64,000 bases of DNA from positions 95,250-159,249 of the forward strand of contig JADHZB010001712.1 of the NCBI GenBank assembly GCA_015657535.1. The letters are read 5' to 3'. This stretch comes from Nephromyces sp. MM_2019. Lineage: Eukaryota > Apicomplexa > Aconoidasida > Nephromycida. A program made the position numbers and the translations under genes. Position 1 is the first letter of the stretch. Each line of letters begins with the position of its first letter. The notes beneath the pieces are model-generated. The model saw nothing but the letters and a program-made list of their open reading frames with translations, did no database searches and was not told the DNA's origin. Of this stretch, positions 50,873-63,100 are shown in pieces.

Positions 50873-53800
50873 ATGGATGTTTCAGAAGCCGAGGAAAATG
50901 AAAAGGCAGCAAAAGGAGTAAGTCTTGTGTGTTGCTGGTTTCATGAATAATTCTTTTCCACAGTTTTTGAGATGATATGCCAACGCACTGACGCATACAC
51001 ACCAACTTGCACGTACACAAACGCACGCACCAACACACGGACAAGTGCCAAATCACACACAGATGCCAAGACGCACAGAGATCTTTGGCATGCGCAAGAG
51101 AAGATGAGTTTTTTGCGTTGAGCTTTGACTGGGCAAATGTTCTGCTTGCGAGTAATTCAGATTTTTTTTTAAAATGAAGCCGTGTGTTCCGGTTAGCTAG
51201 TCTGAAGTCTTTGGTTGTTTTTTCACACACACAAGGGAAACTCTGCTAGCGAACAATATGTTCGTCTCATTAGGAAAGGAGCTGCAATTTTAGTGGGGTT
51301 TTAGCGCTGGGGACTTTGTAGGGATTTTGAGGTAGATCTTGGGCTTTTTCTTCGTTTATTTGATAATCTAGATTTCTAGCTGCGCATAATCTCGGCTTAT
51401 AAAGTATTCTTTTACTTTTTATGCTTCCAAAGGCCCTTATTGTACTCACGCTTTCTTTAGCATGATAAAATTGGCTTTTTGAAAATAAAAATATAATTCT
51501 GCACCGTTTATATGTATCATATCTTTTTTTTGTATACCTTTTGCTGGTTAGTTTATTCCCTTAGCCTTCATTTTCCCCCTTTTTTCGTAGAAAATGTAAA
51601 ATTTTCTCCACCACTGTTTAAGTGATTTTCCATTTTCCAGAGGCTGTAAACTTTGTTAAAAGTATAGCAAATTTTGTCTTGATGACTGCTTTGTTTTCTC
51701 GCCTGTTTTCTGTATACATGCTCAGAGGGAGTGTATGGATTTGCCGTTTTTTTCCTGAATTAACTGTGCGTCTTTCTTTCAGAGGGCGTGTTTTTTTGTG
51801 CTATTTTTTAAGCTGTTTCACCGATATCTTTATCTTTGAAGCTCTAAGCTTATGTATTGACATCCTTATACCCACCCTAGGAAGGGAGTTTTTCTTCTGA
51901 AAGCATACCTTACTATAATAATTCCTTGATTTTTGGCAAAACACTCTGCCATTTGGCATTAAAAGTATTTTTTGTGAGTCGTCTTCAAATACTGGAGTTT
52001 ATACTTCTTCTTTTATAGATTTCTGCTTCTTTTGTAGAAATCGTTAAAAAAATGCATCTTTTTATGTAGAATCGGTTTTCTACACTAGTTTCCTTGTATC
52101 ATCTGACTCTATTGATATGGATTTCTGCTGGGTTTTTCATGGACCTTTTCTTTCGTTATAATTTAATCAAAAATGCTTTTATTTCAGTTCAGGTCTGAAT
52201 ATGCGGATGATGCAACTTCAATGCCACTAGTAAAGCGGTAAAATGGGTTTTTTAAAGCTTTCTTTATAGAATTCATATTACTGGCAAAATTGTGTTGATT
52301 TTCCTATATTTTTGGTGTTTTTTTTGCCTATTCGTTTTTGTATTTTTATCCCGATTTTTTGCTTTTATTTTGTTATTTTAACTTGTATTTTTTTTAATTT
52401 TTTGATTTTTTTTAAATTCTAGTTTTTTCCACATTTTCTAGCTCCTCTGCGCATAAATTGCGAATTGATAGGAGATTTTCTGATGCTTTCAGTTTTTTTC
52501 CGTAGTTTTTTCTAGTTAAAGATATTCCGAAAATCTCGAAATTGAAGCTTTCTTTCAGAGTAAAAATACATCATAAAGATCTATTTCCCCAAGGACGTAT
52601 ACAGAAATTAATAAAACAAGATTTAAGCATTAAAAAGGTCAGCTGCAGATTTTGTTTTGGCAGTTTACTCAGCTTTATGGTTTTTTTCTTAAAAATATTC
52701 TGCGCGATTTTTCATTTGTTTTGATGAATTTCGTACACTCTTCAAAAAGGTAAGCTTTCGGAAACTTATTTTAGCATACATTCGTAGTCGAATTCTGAAA
52801 TTACTGCGAAAATAATGCGAAAAAGCATTTTATTATGAATAAATTTGTTTTAAAATGTTTTTTTGTGTGTGGGAGCGCGTTTGTGGAGCGCGTGTGGGCA
52901 ATTTTTCATCAGTTTTTCGCGACAGGTAAAAAATCATTTTGTGCGTATCCTGCTTCATCTCTTTAGACTACTCGTGATGCCCTCCATATCTTTAATCAGG
53001 CCGCGGTAGGTGTTTTGCAGAAGAAAAAATTATGTAGATTTTTATTTGCCAATACCGGTAATTTTTCCAAATAGAGTTCATTTTTTTGTTTTTGTTGCAC
53101 TTCTTTTTTGACGAAAAGCGTACAGTTTTGCCCCCCTTGATCTGGTTCTTATGCAGCCTTGTTCTTCGGTATCAATTTGTATCTGTTTTTCCATTTTCTT
53201 GTACTCCTTTATTTTGCAGTTTTGTCATGGTAGTAGTAGCTAGCCATCATTTGGAGTATACCCCATCGTATGTTTACAGGTAGCAATTTTCCCTTAATAG
53301 GAAGGTTTTTTGTTCATTTTGTCCTTTTATTTTTTGAATTCGCAATGAAGCAAGTCCCTTTTCTTCTCTGTAAACTTTTTTTTCTCTAATATTCCCGCAA
53401 CTTGAATAGCGATTCTATAAGCTGTTTTATATGCCATCCTCGCTTTATTGCGTAAGCGATTCCATGCATACGATCTTTACTTCCTGCTCCAATGATTTTA
53501 AGTCCAGAGCTTCGATCTTTTCATCATGTTTAGGTACTCTTTGTCAAGTATTTAGCCCGAAATGCAGAGAAAGCGAAGCTAAGCAATGGAGGTAGAAGAA
53601 GATCTACTCTATCAATTGACGATATTCGTAAGTCTCTAATGCTTATAAAAGATTGAGGGTGCCTGCACTTGCCGAGATTTGCTGCAATGTGTTTAGTGTT
53701 GAACATACTGCAATCTTTTTTTTTTGCAGTGACGGCTATTCGCAGAGGGGGCTTGAGATTTAGATTTCTAAACGGTAAGGCAGAAAGCTGAGCATAAAGT

Positions 53801-54960
53801 ATTTTATGCGTTCACTTTTCGGCGCGCCGGTCGCTCGCGGAGGGACGATATATTGGACTGCAGAAGTTAATTCTGACGAATATACTACTTGGAGAAAATG
53901 TTTATAATGTGTTGCTAGTAACAGGCGCCATGTGCGTGCTAGCGCGAACTTATAGCTTAGTCTTTGGAATTTTGATAATGATTCAAGTATTTTCAATGCA
54001 GCTGAATTGTTTAAAAATCGTAATAGCTTAGATCTAAGTCTTTTGTTAAACTTTAGCGCTGTTTATTCGGTGCTCGATTAGAATGCTAGCTGTTTTTTCA
54101 TCTTGATGACCGTCATATGGAAAAAATAAAGATGTCTTTTTCAGCAAAGAGGAGTAGCAGAATTCACATTTTACCGGATAAACAACGTATGATTCTTAAG
54201 GATTCACATTTTCACTCCTTTTTTTTCAGGATTTGCCGCATTTAACGATAATCTTTGTACTAGCATACTAGTAGTTGATAGAAATTCTTAATCACTACCA
54301 TTTTTTGTTAAGACGAAAATCCTACTCGCTGATTGCGCGTAGGATGCAGCTATATTCTCGATGATGAAGCAGATTTTGTGTTCTCTGGTGGAGATAGGGA
54401 GAAACATACCGGCGATTTTCCGATTAGAGAGCCACCAGCGCAAGAAAATATTCCGGGTAGGAAATATGTTGCAAGTGGTGTCACTTGCTGTGATTCATGA
54501 AATATGAACACTAGCTATTACTTCATATAACTGTTATTAGCTTAGGTTTTCAAAAAGATTACAAAGCAAAAATATATTGGATGAAGCACTTTTTGTTCAT
54601 CCTTATTATAGAATCGTTTAAGCTGCTTGTTCCTGAGCATTGCGTAAATTGGATATTTTAGTTACCATGTAGTCATAATACCGCGCTACTTTTAACTCTG
54701 CTGCAGAAATAAATGGAGGAGGCAAGCGTGGGATCTCCTACATTCGCGACCCAGACGAATATTCTACTCGTAATGGGCAAGCCACTATAGCAGCTGCTGC
54801 CAGCCCAATGGATTTTCGTGCATCCAAAGAAATCTCAACAGGGGAAAAAACTAGAAATTCTAGCTTTTCACTGCATAGCAGAAAGAGGGTTAAAAAGGGT
54901 GCCCCTACGTTTAGTCACGCAGACATATCATCCTATTTCAGGCATAAAGGGAGTAACTAG
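50873..54960 (+). CDS. Histone-fold protein, POLE3/POLE4-CHRAC-NF-Y-like
   Basis: Exons: 50873-50917, 52188-52237, 52559-52637, 52967-53005, 53534-53627, 53730-53774, 54343-54456, 54707-54960; all phases agree and give 239 residues, stop TAG at 54960. Residues of about 38-115 form a histone fold. The N-terminal part FPQGRIQKLIKQDLSIKK is the F/L-P-x-x-R-I-x-x-(I/L)-(M/I)-K motif of NF-YC, NC2alpha and POLE4. The central helix is TTRDALHIFNQAA then VLFVKYLARNAEKAK, and the end is RRRSTLSIDDILTAI, the usual R-x-T-L-x-x-D-D-(I/V) element. Relatives form dimers in DNA polymerase epsilon, CHRAC chromatin remodelling, NF-Y or NC2 complexes in the nucleus; I cannot tell which one. The N-terminus is acidic (MDVSEAEENE). 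The C-terminal 120 residues have an acidic patch (LDDEADFVF), a basic segment (SRKRVKKG) and end SYFRHKGSN; I know of no match for this tail. The large first intron (1.27 kb) is T-rich. Confidence 0.85.
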
Positions 54961-56934
54961 AGAGTATTAAAACTCTAAGGAAAGGATATACCCTTTATAG
55001 ACTAGATTTACAAAGCATGAGCCACCAAAGCTACAAATGCCTTGTAAATAGCAGGGATAAAAGAAAAGGGTATGCAGATTCAAGATATAATGTGCTAAGA
55101 AAGAAATGACTTTTAATGGGAATTTGAAATTATAGGAAGTAATAAATCTGAAGGATAGTTTCCTTCACAGAATCCAATATCCATCAGACCTTCCCAATTT
55201 CAATTATTTAATATGAATACATGCCGACAACGCATGGGGCAGTCTGTAAAATATAGTGGTACAAAGAATAAAACATTTTTTAGGGTCACAGAAATTAATC
55301 TCACTGAGCTATCGTGATGCCACAGTGCGCATGACTAATTTTAGCAGAAGACACTGTTATGCGCCAAACGGATAAATTTAAAGCAATTTTCAGCAGAGTA
55401 GACAAAGCTTCTCATCACATGCGGTATCAATCAAAAGGTGTGAATTTTTTGTCTTAAAAGTGATTATTTAAAAATGAGAAGATGCTTAGATTTTTCTGTT
55501 AAAATAGGTAGAAAGCACTGCAAGCTCAACATAACTTTTTGGGTATACAAAATCTCCACATGAGTGCGAAAGTGGTCAAAAACTGTGAATTTCATGCGTA
55601 GAGCGTCCTACAAAGATACCCCCAAGTCGCTGTGTTAGGTTTCCTCGTCACTCGATTGTTTCGTTGCTACCCATGAAAAGAGGGTGACAGTGGTTTTTTG
55701 ATCATTGAAATAGCCCTAAATTCCAAGGTCAAATCATATATGCTTATATCGCCTCCTTATCGACGCAAGACCACGACTCATGTTACTTTAGCCCAGAATT
55801 TCCCAAGCTTGAAAGCAAGGATGCTCCCAAAGTAACTTTTAGGAAGTTTTGATGGTCCAAGCATTAGAGGCAATAGTTGCATGGCTATGAATTCTAATAA
55901 GCTAGGTAAGCGCCGTATTGCCTAGAACAAAAACGGGAGTGATTGCGGTTGAGCGTCCAAACATTCTAATACATACTGCTTCCACCCCCGGATACATTTA
56001 AGCAAATGCAAGGAGGCGGTATAGGATTTATGTATAAACAAGAGAGTGGGTCTGTCACCGCGTGAACAATAGGAGGCAGCCTTGGGATATTTTCCTAGGA
56101 AAGTGAAAAGGCTAGAACATGCACTTTTGGGTATTCTCCTAGGAAATCCAAAGAGAATCCTACGAAATGCACTAGTGCAAAAGCTAATTATAACGAAGAC
56201 CTATTAGTCCCAGGTCTAGCAAGTAATTGAACGGTGCTATCCTATAGAAGGTGAAACTTATCCCTAATAAAAGTACAAGGGCGCAAAGATATCGCTCCTA
56301 CGCCGGATGATTGAAACAGCAATCTTTCACTTTGCGCGAAGGGGGTTAGCGCAGCGAGCTTATCAAATCGTAATACGCACAAGTGTAGAACAAAATTTAA
56401 AGTAAAAAGAACGATACTAAAATCCTCAGGATCACCAACTGCGTATAGGGGGAATTATATTTAATAGTCAGTGGCATCCCTTAAAGCGAGCACATACCAT
56501 CACCAAGGCGCGAAATCCATAATACAAGGGAAGCTATTCCACTTTTGGGAATTTTTCATGCGTAGACGGTGAAGGGAATTCGGGAAAAGATTCAGTGACC
56601 AATGCTTAATTGCAAGTAGGAGGAACACCTCGGTCACAATGGGTACCGTAGTAAAATTAGAAAAAACACATAAAATAGAAGCAGAGAGGCCACCCTTGCC
56701 GGCAGCAGGAATTTTAAAAGGTCTATACGTAAAAATAGCAGCGAGTACGAGCTTGCTTCTGTAGGCAATGGCGGGTAACGAAGGGGGGAAAAACGCAAGA
56801 AATGAATAACCAGGCAAAATATTTCATCTATCCTTCATATCATCCTCAGAAAATAAAGTCTCTTGTCTTTTTCTAATGTACGGAAAGAGTTAGTAAAATT
56901 CTGGGAGAAAATGTAAGCTGCAGCTACATCTGAG
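54961..56934. other. Intergenic between convergent genes
   Basis: The histone-fold gene (plus) and the zinc-finger membrane gene (minus) converge on this 2-kb stretch, which should contain both 3' ends. A 105-codon hydrophobic frame at 56500-56817 (minus) has no recognisable motif and is probably chance or 3' untranslated sequence. Confidence 0.5.
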
Positions 56935-59900
56935 CTATCCCCCAGCTTCTACGACTACACCTGAGTTTCTTGCGGGTATATTGGAAGGTGTGTCGCTACC
57001 TGGTCCTGATTCAGCGATGTTGTGGGCACCTAAAATTACATGTTGTTTATTCAACGGGCCCTTCGATAATCTGTAAGTACGGACATCCCCTTCTACCATT
57101 GTATCGGTGTGATCGATATCCCTAAGTAAAGGTGATACCTTCCCAGGTGAGACTGGACCAGGTAAGGGGAATTCAATCGCTGGAAATTCGTCTTGATGAC
57201 CTCTTTCGCTCTGCATTACATCGTCACTATCAAGGCTATTTACTTCCTTACCTGCACCTGAAGGTAACAGTTCTTTCTGAGATGACAACGAAGAAATCGC
57301 TCTTTTGGATTCATCCTTTAAGGTAAATTTAGGAAGCAAGGAAGCCTCAGAATCAGTTTCGTACTTCACTTCTCCCTTCTTTGCAAGAAATTTTTTAATG
57401 ATAGTATCCTGTTCCTCTATGCGAGCTTCTAAATATTTTATATGTTCCTTCATGCCGTCCAAGCCAAGCTCATCATTTTCCCTCCCGCTTGCCACTTGTG
57501 CTAGGGTGAAATCGGCTGCATTCATGTTTAAATCTTGTCTTCTCATTGCATCCTTATGTGCATCAACCGGTGCAAAAAACAAACCAGGCATTGACTCTAC
57601 GCGACTATGTTGCTCCACGGCCAACTCATTGTGAGCATGGATATTCATAGCAGAATCCTCAGCTGCTGGAGGAACTATGTTTGCTACTCCAGGAATATTC
57701 GATGCAGGCCGGATTGCACCAGGAATGTCTCCAGCCCCTTTATTTTCATAATTTTTAGTAGTTACCTCTACATTTTGGACTGATCCAGAGACTGGTCTTA
57801 CATGAGGGTTGCCGGGGGATGCACTAACTTCAATTGATGAACCGATTATCGAGCCATTGCGGATATTATACGTGCGGTTCGCGAAGCGAACTATTTTGAA
57901 AACTCCATAGCCAGAACTACCAATGAGGAGGAGAAATATAGCCCAAGATGATATCGCGATTGCAGTCATGTTCAACCTGAGAAGAGGCCGTAGAGACTTT
58001 GTAGTGCGAACAATAGTCTTGGAAATAGCTCGAAGCGGAAGTTTTATAACCGCAAACAAAACCATTCCTAAAAATGCAATTAAGCTGGCGAAAAAAGTCC
58101 AAAAGTAGCTCGACGTCATTGGGCTAGCCAAAAAATTTTGTTTCCTTGAAGAATCAAAAGCATTGGAAATAGCTGGGTTTTTATTATTCGCCCCATTTTG
58201 ACGCCAGTTATGAACCTCTGCATCTAAAAGGGAAAAAGCTTGCTCGCCAGCTTGCTCTTTAGGAAATAGACGCGAAAAAAAAGATGATACAACGTTTGCT
58301 GACTTCAATCCCAAATTATAAACACCTAATCTTTCTCTGTTTTGCATTCCGCGCCCATCAGTTGAACCAATGCTTCCACGTGCTCCAAATGAAAGACCCC
58401 CTTTTCTAATGCCATTTGGAAAATTCTCCAAACTTCCTGAGGAGCTTGTGTTTGAGTGGTATGTACCTAAATTTCTAGAAATAGTGCCCATGCTTTGCCC
58501 TTCTACTTCAAACCCGCTGCTATCACCATTGTTAATCCACAACCTAGAGGATGAAGTGGGGGCCTCAAACCTGCTGCTGCTGAATGACTTGCTGGAGTCG
58601 TAAATTCGTTGATTACTCTTCTGTGTTTCACCCTGAAGAGAACTTGCATCACTAGAACCTGTCATTTCCCCATCTATCCCCCCATGGGAAGACAAACCCT
58701 TCTGCCGCTGGTTTCTAGTTACCATCTGAATGCTATGCGAATCTTCATCTTTAAACTGAAATTGGTTAGAATGGTTGACAGTATCACTGTAACCGAGTAG
58801 GTAGGAAAAAACGCTACCCACCACCTGAGAGGAGGGATCAGTTCGCTTGGAGTTGGAAGACTTCATCCTACTCCTTGAGGTGGAATTTGAAGTGACTGGG
58901 ATTTCATACTCCCCCTTTTGCTTATCTTGATGACTTTGCAGAGCTTTGCTTTGCGGTTTAAAACCCAGGGAAAGATCTACCATTGAACGGGGAGGTGGGG
59001 ATTGGCTAGAATCCAATAGTTCCTCATAGATTTTATAGCCCTTATTAAAAGCATTAGCTTGATTATTGTTTGAAGAAACGCTATGGACTGTACTATTTCT
59101 TGGAACCAAAAAGTTAGAGGAAGACTTGGGCTTCTCTTCATCTTTGAACCTTATTGGAAGATCAAAGGTGTGCCTATTGATCGTCAAGGATGCACTGTGA
59201 AGGGTGCTTTCATCATCCTGGACATCTAGAGAATGCCGCTTCACAGAAATTCCAGCCTCTTCATGATAACTAATCTCTGGGTGGCTAGAAAATAAACTTG
59301 TTTGTCGGTGAAGACGGGAGGAATTTTCATTTCCAAGACTTTCTGAAGTTGCCTCACCATGAATTTGAAAGGCATTCTGAAAGGGCGACTGGCTATTGAT
59401 AACAGCGCCAGCTGCCTTGTTTTCCTCCAAGCGCCTACCGATGGCTTCTTCCCTTAACCCATTGAAATCCCGAGGAAAAAGACCTGCACTATTGAGAAGC
59501 GGTGAGGACGTGGATAATCCTGGAGGAGTACTAGCCGCCAAATTAGCAGGAAATTGAGAATCTTTTAAAGGAGAATCAGTTTCCCTGCGAGATGACTTGA
59601 TAGCAACGAGCTCTCTGAGATTCAAATCCTTGAGTGAATGCACAACCGCTTCTTCATCACCTTCTTTTTTCACGTCTGCGGGACCAACCCTTGAAGAAAA
59701 ACTGGGGGTCACAGGATTGTCATTAGTCTCATCTTTCACATTTCTAAAGAGTGCCTTATCCCAGTTTTCATTTACAGAGCTCGAGTTTTGAGAGTGTTCG
59801 CTTTGCTGCTGAGGCGCGTATGCTAAATCTTGAAATGTATTCCAAGAAGCTGGCGACGTAGATGAAGAATTACGGGTAGGGGAGGAAGCAGAGTCTCCGC

Positions 59901-60120
59901 CGTCAGGCCGAAGAGGATTTTGGCTTTTCTCTATACCTCTTACTGCTTTTAATTCTAACTGAGCGTTCTTCCTTATGATTTGATGTAGTTTTGAGTGAGA
60001 GGCCCAACTTAAAACAAAGCAATCCTGGCTGCAAAACACGCTAGTTCTTCCAAGTGATTCACAAGTTGGACAGCACAGTCGGCTGTCAGTTGCCTCGCCG
60101 CAACCTTGGCACGATACCAT
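56935..60120 (-). CDS. MetAP1-type zinc-finger protein with two membrane helices, function unknown
   Basis: Intronless frame of 1061 codons, far beyond chance. Residues 4-46 form a C6H2 zinc finger (CQGC, CCPTC, FCSQDCF and W-A-S-H-x3-H), the type found at the N-terminus of methionine aminopeptidase 1, which binds ribosomes there. No peptidase domain follows. Residues of about 60-660 are low-complexity, rich in Ser, Asn, Gln and charged residues, and probably disordered. Two hydrophobic helices at about 668-692 (FWTFFASLIAFLGMVLFAVI) and 715-738 (IAISSWAIFLLLIGSSG) flank a basic loop (LRAISKTIVRTTKSLRPLLR), suggesting a membrane hairpin. At about 888-917 there is a short coiled coil (MKEHIKYLEARIEEQDTIIK), then a polar tail ending VVVEAGG. 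There is no signal peptide, so both long termini may face the cytosol. A plausible but unproved role is tethering ribosomes or nascent chains to a membrane. The absence of introns is unlike its neighbours. Confidence 0.85.
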   Translation of the reverse strand: MVSCQGCGEATDSRLCCPTCESLGRTSVFCSQDCFVLSWASHSKLHQIIRKNAQLELKAVRGIEKSQNPLRPDGGDSASSPTRNSSSTSPASWNTFQDLAYAPQQQSEHSQNSSSVNENWDKALFRNVKDETNDNPVTPSFSSRVGPADVKKEGDEEAVVHSLKDLNLRELVAIKSSRRETDSPLKDSQFPANLAASTPPGLSTSSPLLNSAGLFPRDFNGLREEAIGRRLEENKAAGAVINSQSPFQNAFQIHGEATSESLGNENSSRLHRQTSLFSSHPEISYHEEAGISVKRHSLDVQDDESTLHSASLTINRHTFDLPIRFKDEEKPKSSSNFLVPRNSTVHSVSSNNNQANAFNKGYKIYEELLDSSQSPPPRSMVDLSLGFKPQSKALQSHQDKQKGEYEIPVTSNSTSRSRMKSSNSKRTDPSSQVVGSVFSYLLGYSDTVNHSNQFQFKDEDSHSIQMVTRNQRQKGLSSHGGIDGEMTGSSDASSLQGETQKSNQRIYDSSKSFSSSRFEAPTSSSRLWINNGDSSGFEVEGQSMGTISRNLGTYHSNTSSSGSLENFPNGIRKGGLSFGARGSIGSTDGRGMQNRERLGVYNLGLKSANVVSSFFSRLFPKEQAGEQAFSLLDAEVHNWRQNGANNKNPAISNAFDSSRKQNFLASPMTSSYFWTFFASLIAFLGMVLFAVIKLPLRAISKTIVRTTKSLRPLLRLNMTAIAISSWAIFLLLIGSSGYGVFKIVRFANRTYNIRNGSIIGSSIEVSASPGNPHVRPVSGSVQNVEVTTKNYENKGAGDIPGAIRPASNIPGVANIVPPAAEDSAMNIHAHNELAVEQHSRVESMPGLFFAPVDAHKDAMRRQDLNMNAADFTLAQVASGRENDELGLDGMKEHIKYLEARIEEQDTIIKKFLAKKGEVKYETDSEASLLPKFTLKDESKRAISSLSSQKELLPSGAGKEVNSLDSDDVMQSERGHQDEFPAIEFPLPGPVSPGKVSPLLRDIDHTDTMVEGDVRTYRLSKGPLNKQHVILGAHNIAESGPGSDTPSNIPARNSGVVVEAGG

Positions 60121-63100
60121 ATCGAGATTGGCGTTTCAGCTTCCCCCCAGCGAGATAGTCAGTACGTAGCACTAAGGAAAGTTATATAAAGCCTCGATAA
60201 AGCAGACAAGCCGTTTCTCTATATATCACCTCAAAAATCATGACTTATAGTCAAAGCAGGCACTTTCTAGTGGTAGATAAAGTCAATTTAGCGAAGAAAA
60301 TAAAAGAAAGCTTGCAAAACGGGAATGCAGATTTGTCAACAGGGATGGCAGGGGGAGTGAGACAGGCCCAAATAAGTATTAGAGAGAATGAGATGAGCTT
60401 TCATGGTGTACAGAAGTACCTCGGAGTATTAGTTACTCGCCCTTTAGGAGCACGGCACAGCGTCAAACTAAGCAAAGAGCCTGTCAAGAAGCACCAATTT
60501 TGCTGCAGAAAGATAATATAAGGTAGGTTGGAATGGTACCACTGCACCACCAAAATCTTTGTAAACAGTCTATAAAGCTGAAAGTCACTTCAAAATTTCG
60601 TGGAAGATGCGTATACAATCATGCAAGTACTATCATTAAAAAGGCAACGGACGGCAGCAATAGCAGCCCGTTCTCGGGATGCATATGAACCAAAGTAGAG
60701 ATTAATACACTGCAAAGGATATACGAATACAACGAGGGACACAGGATCCACTATGGCTACAGTGAAAATGGTATCACGAAAAAAAATAATCCGGGCAGCC
60801 ACTAAACTTCACCCATACGCTGTAACCGAGTGAGAAAGTCTAAAAAAAATGGCAGTGTGCTGCGGGGTGCTAAAAATCAGAGGGAGTCGAAATAGACGTA
60901 GCTCCAGTTAGAGTAATCGAGAAGTGAGAGCAAAAGCAGCTATTTAGACTACATTATCACGACTTTGCTCGGCAAAAAATAGGTAATTTTGTCGTTCGGA
61001 AGCGGCAATGCGAGCATCATCAAGGCCATATATAACGGATAATCTTCACCTATTAACTTGCGTTTATAGTTATTAGGCAGGTTTATGGTAGATATTAGGC
61101 GCCAGCAGCAGACTTATTTACATCCTAGATTCCGGACTTTAGTACCAATTTGTGTACTAAAGCAGATCCCGATAGCGATTCCCAGAACCAAAAATTACGC
61201 TACGGAATTAAAACGAAAACTTGAGATTCTGGCCGCATTCCTGCCTGCTTTCAAAGCACTTAACGGATGCTGGGTTCTACCAATAATGCCTTTTCATCTG
61301 CTACGCAAAAAGGTATCATCGTGCCAACCGCTCAATCACTAATATGGATGATGTAATAGGCAGCGTGCTGATGCATCCAATGAGGATGAATTATTGCAGT
61401 TAAGCAGTACTGGTTGTGTTCCTTTTATTGAGCAGCCTGCTATCTTGTGCGCGGGTGACAGCTATTGTAGTAGCTCCTTTGGACTTAATCGTGAAGCTGG
61501 TAGCCTCGGTAAATGGCGGGCGTTGATATGCGATCTTACTGGGCTTACACGCGAAAGCTTACATGACGTTATTTAAGCGTCCGTAAAATTTAGGTTCATC
61601 TGCCTCAAGGCTACTATTTGAAGGTATTCTACCGTTTCAACTCTGCAATGTACTGTACTAAATGGTAGAAATGATATATGAAATGGACCAATACCATCTA
61701 TACAGAACAAACTTCGAGCTATCTTTAGTAATTTACCTTGGAAAGAACACGCTAGGTGACTTCCTTTTTTGGACTCCAACATTCGCCTGCATCCAATCGC
61801 TCACCTACCTGTAGGTGAAGTTAGATGAATTCTTGAAAAATTTCCTTGCCAATTTGCTTTTGTTTACACAAGGCTTTGTATTTAAAGTTGGCTTAACCTG
61901 CATCTTTAACCAAGATAAGGCTGCTGTACTTATTTTTCTATGGTTATATCCATACCTTTTCGTGATCATTTTCCGGTATTAAAAAAACCAGTTTGTCAAA
62001 ATGTCTCCACAATAAATCCGCGTTGTTTAGACGAAGTGAAGCCTTAATATTTGCACCTAATGATGCCTTGCTCTTTGGAAATGGTTCAAAATTTAGTAGG
62101 GAGGAAATAGGGTTATTCCTGGCACACTTTCTCTACGGCCAAGGCTAGCAAGCAGGTTCAAGCAGCTACTGCTGTTCATCTTGTACGCACTGAACTTCAA
62201 GGCAGGTCCCAAAATGTACTAGCAGATTACTTTGACAATGAAATATATATGAATTTTTCGATGTTTCATCGATTAGCGCTGAATAAGTCACAGACTTGCA
62301 ATATATGTATTCAGCCAGTAGTATGCTCGCCGTAGCAAAGATGACGGCAAGATACTGCTGTATAGCTATGACATTGAATAATTTAGTTTTAAATTTGATA
62401 ATAACTTCGTCCTATGAGCCACTAACATAGAAATTTTTTTATATTTTCGATATAACCCCAATGAATCCCTTTTTTCACAATTCACTGGTTGTGGTTAGAG
62501 AGTGGATACAGAGGTTGGCACCAGGATTTTTATGCAATAAACTGAATATTGCCCACTTAAATTCTTTAGAGCAGCAGGAACTAAACGGCACCAATTGTTG
62601 GGATAATCGTCAGCACACGCGCTAAACTGTAATGGTATCTATCTGTGCTTTATCTGCATTTGAAAAAAATCGTAACCAATATTGGATTGTGTGTCTTTTT
62701 TTTATTGAAAACGGGAAACTATTTCTACATGGCTGGAGGAAGTACCAGTTCACACGCGAATTAAATAGGGCGATTTTCGGAATAAAATTTGTGTAGGAAA
62801 AAAAGCAGTTTAATAGGTGTTTCACTGCTCGTAATTACTAGATACATCCAAATACTCCTTACCAAGAGAAGGTACCGTTAGCTTGCCGCGAAAACCTCGA
62901 TTGTAACAGTTGCTTCGAAAGTAACGACCTTTCAAAGTAGCGCAACATCTTGTGTATAAACGATGCAAAGCCATCTTTAGCCATAATTTGTTTATAGCTT
63001 TGCTTTTTTTATTAAAATTGAGTATTTATAATTGGAAAATTTTGTTCTGATTTTTTGATTTACATGGGTCGTGAGCTTGAAAAATTTCTTGAACTTTGAA

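Noticed and set aside
50778..51230. 150-codon minus-strand frame
   Set aside because: It lies antisense to exon 1 and intron 1 of the histone-fold gene, includes a CA-rich simple stretch and has no motif; about this length is expected by chance once in a few windows of this composition.
57132..59791. Several plus-strand frames of 60-110 codons
   Set aside because: They are antisense shadows of the 1061-codon zinc-finger gene.
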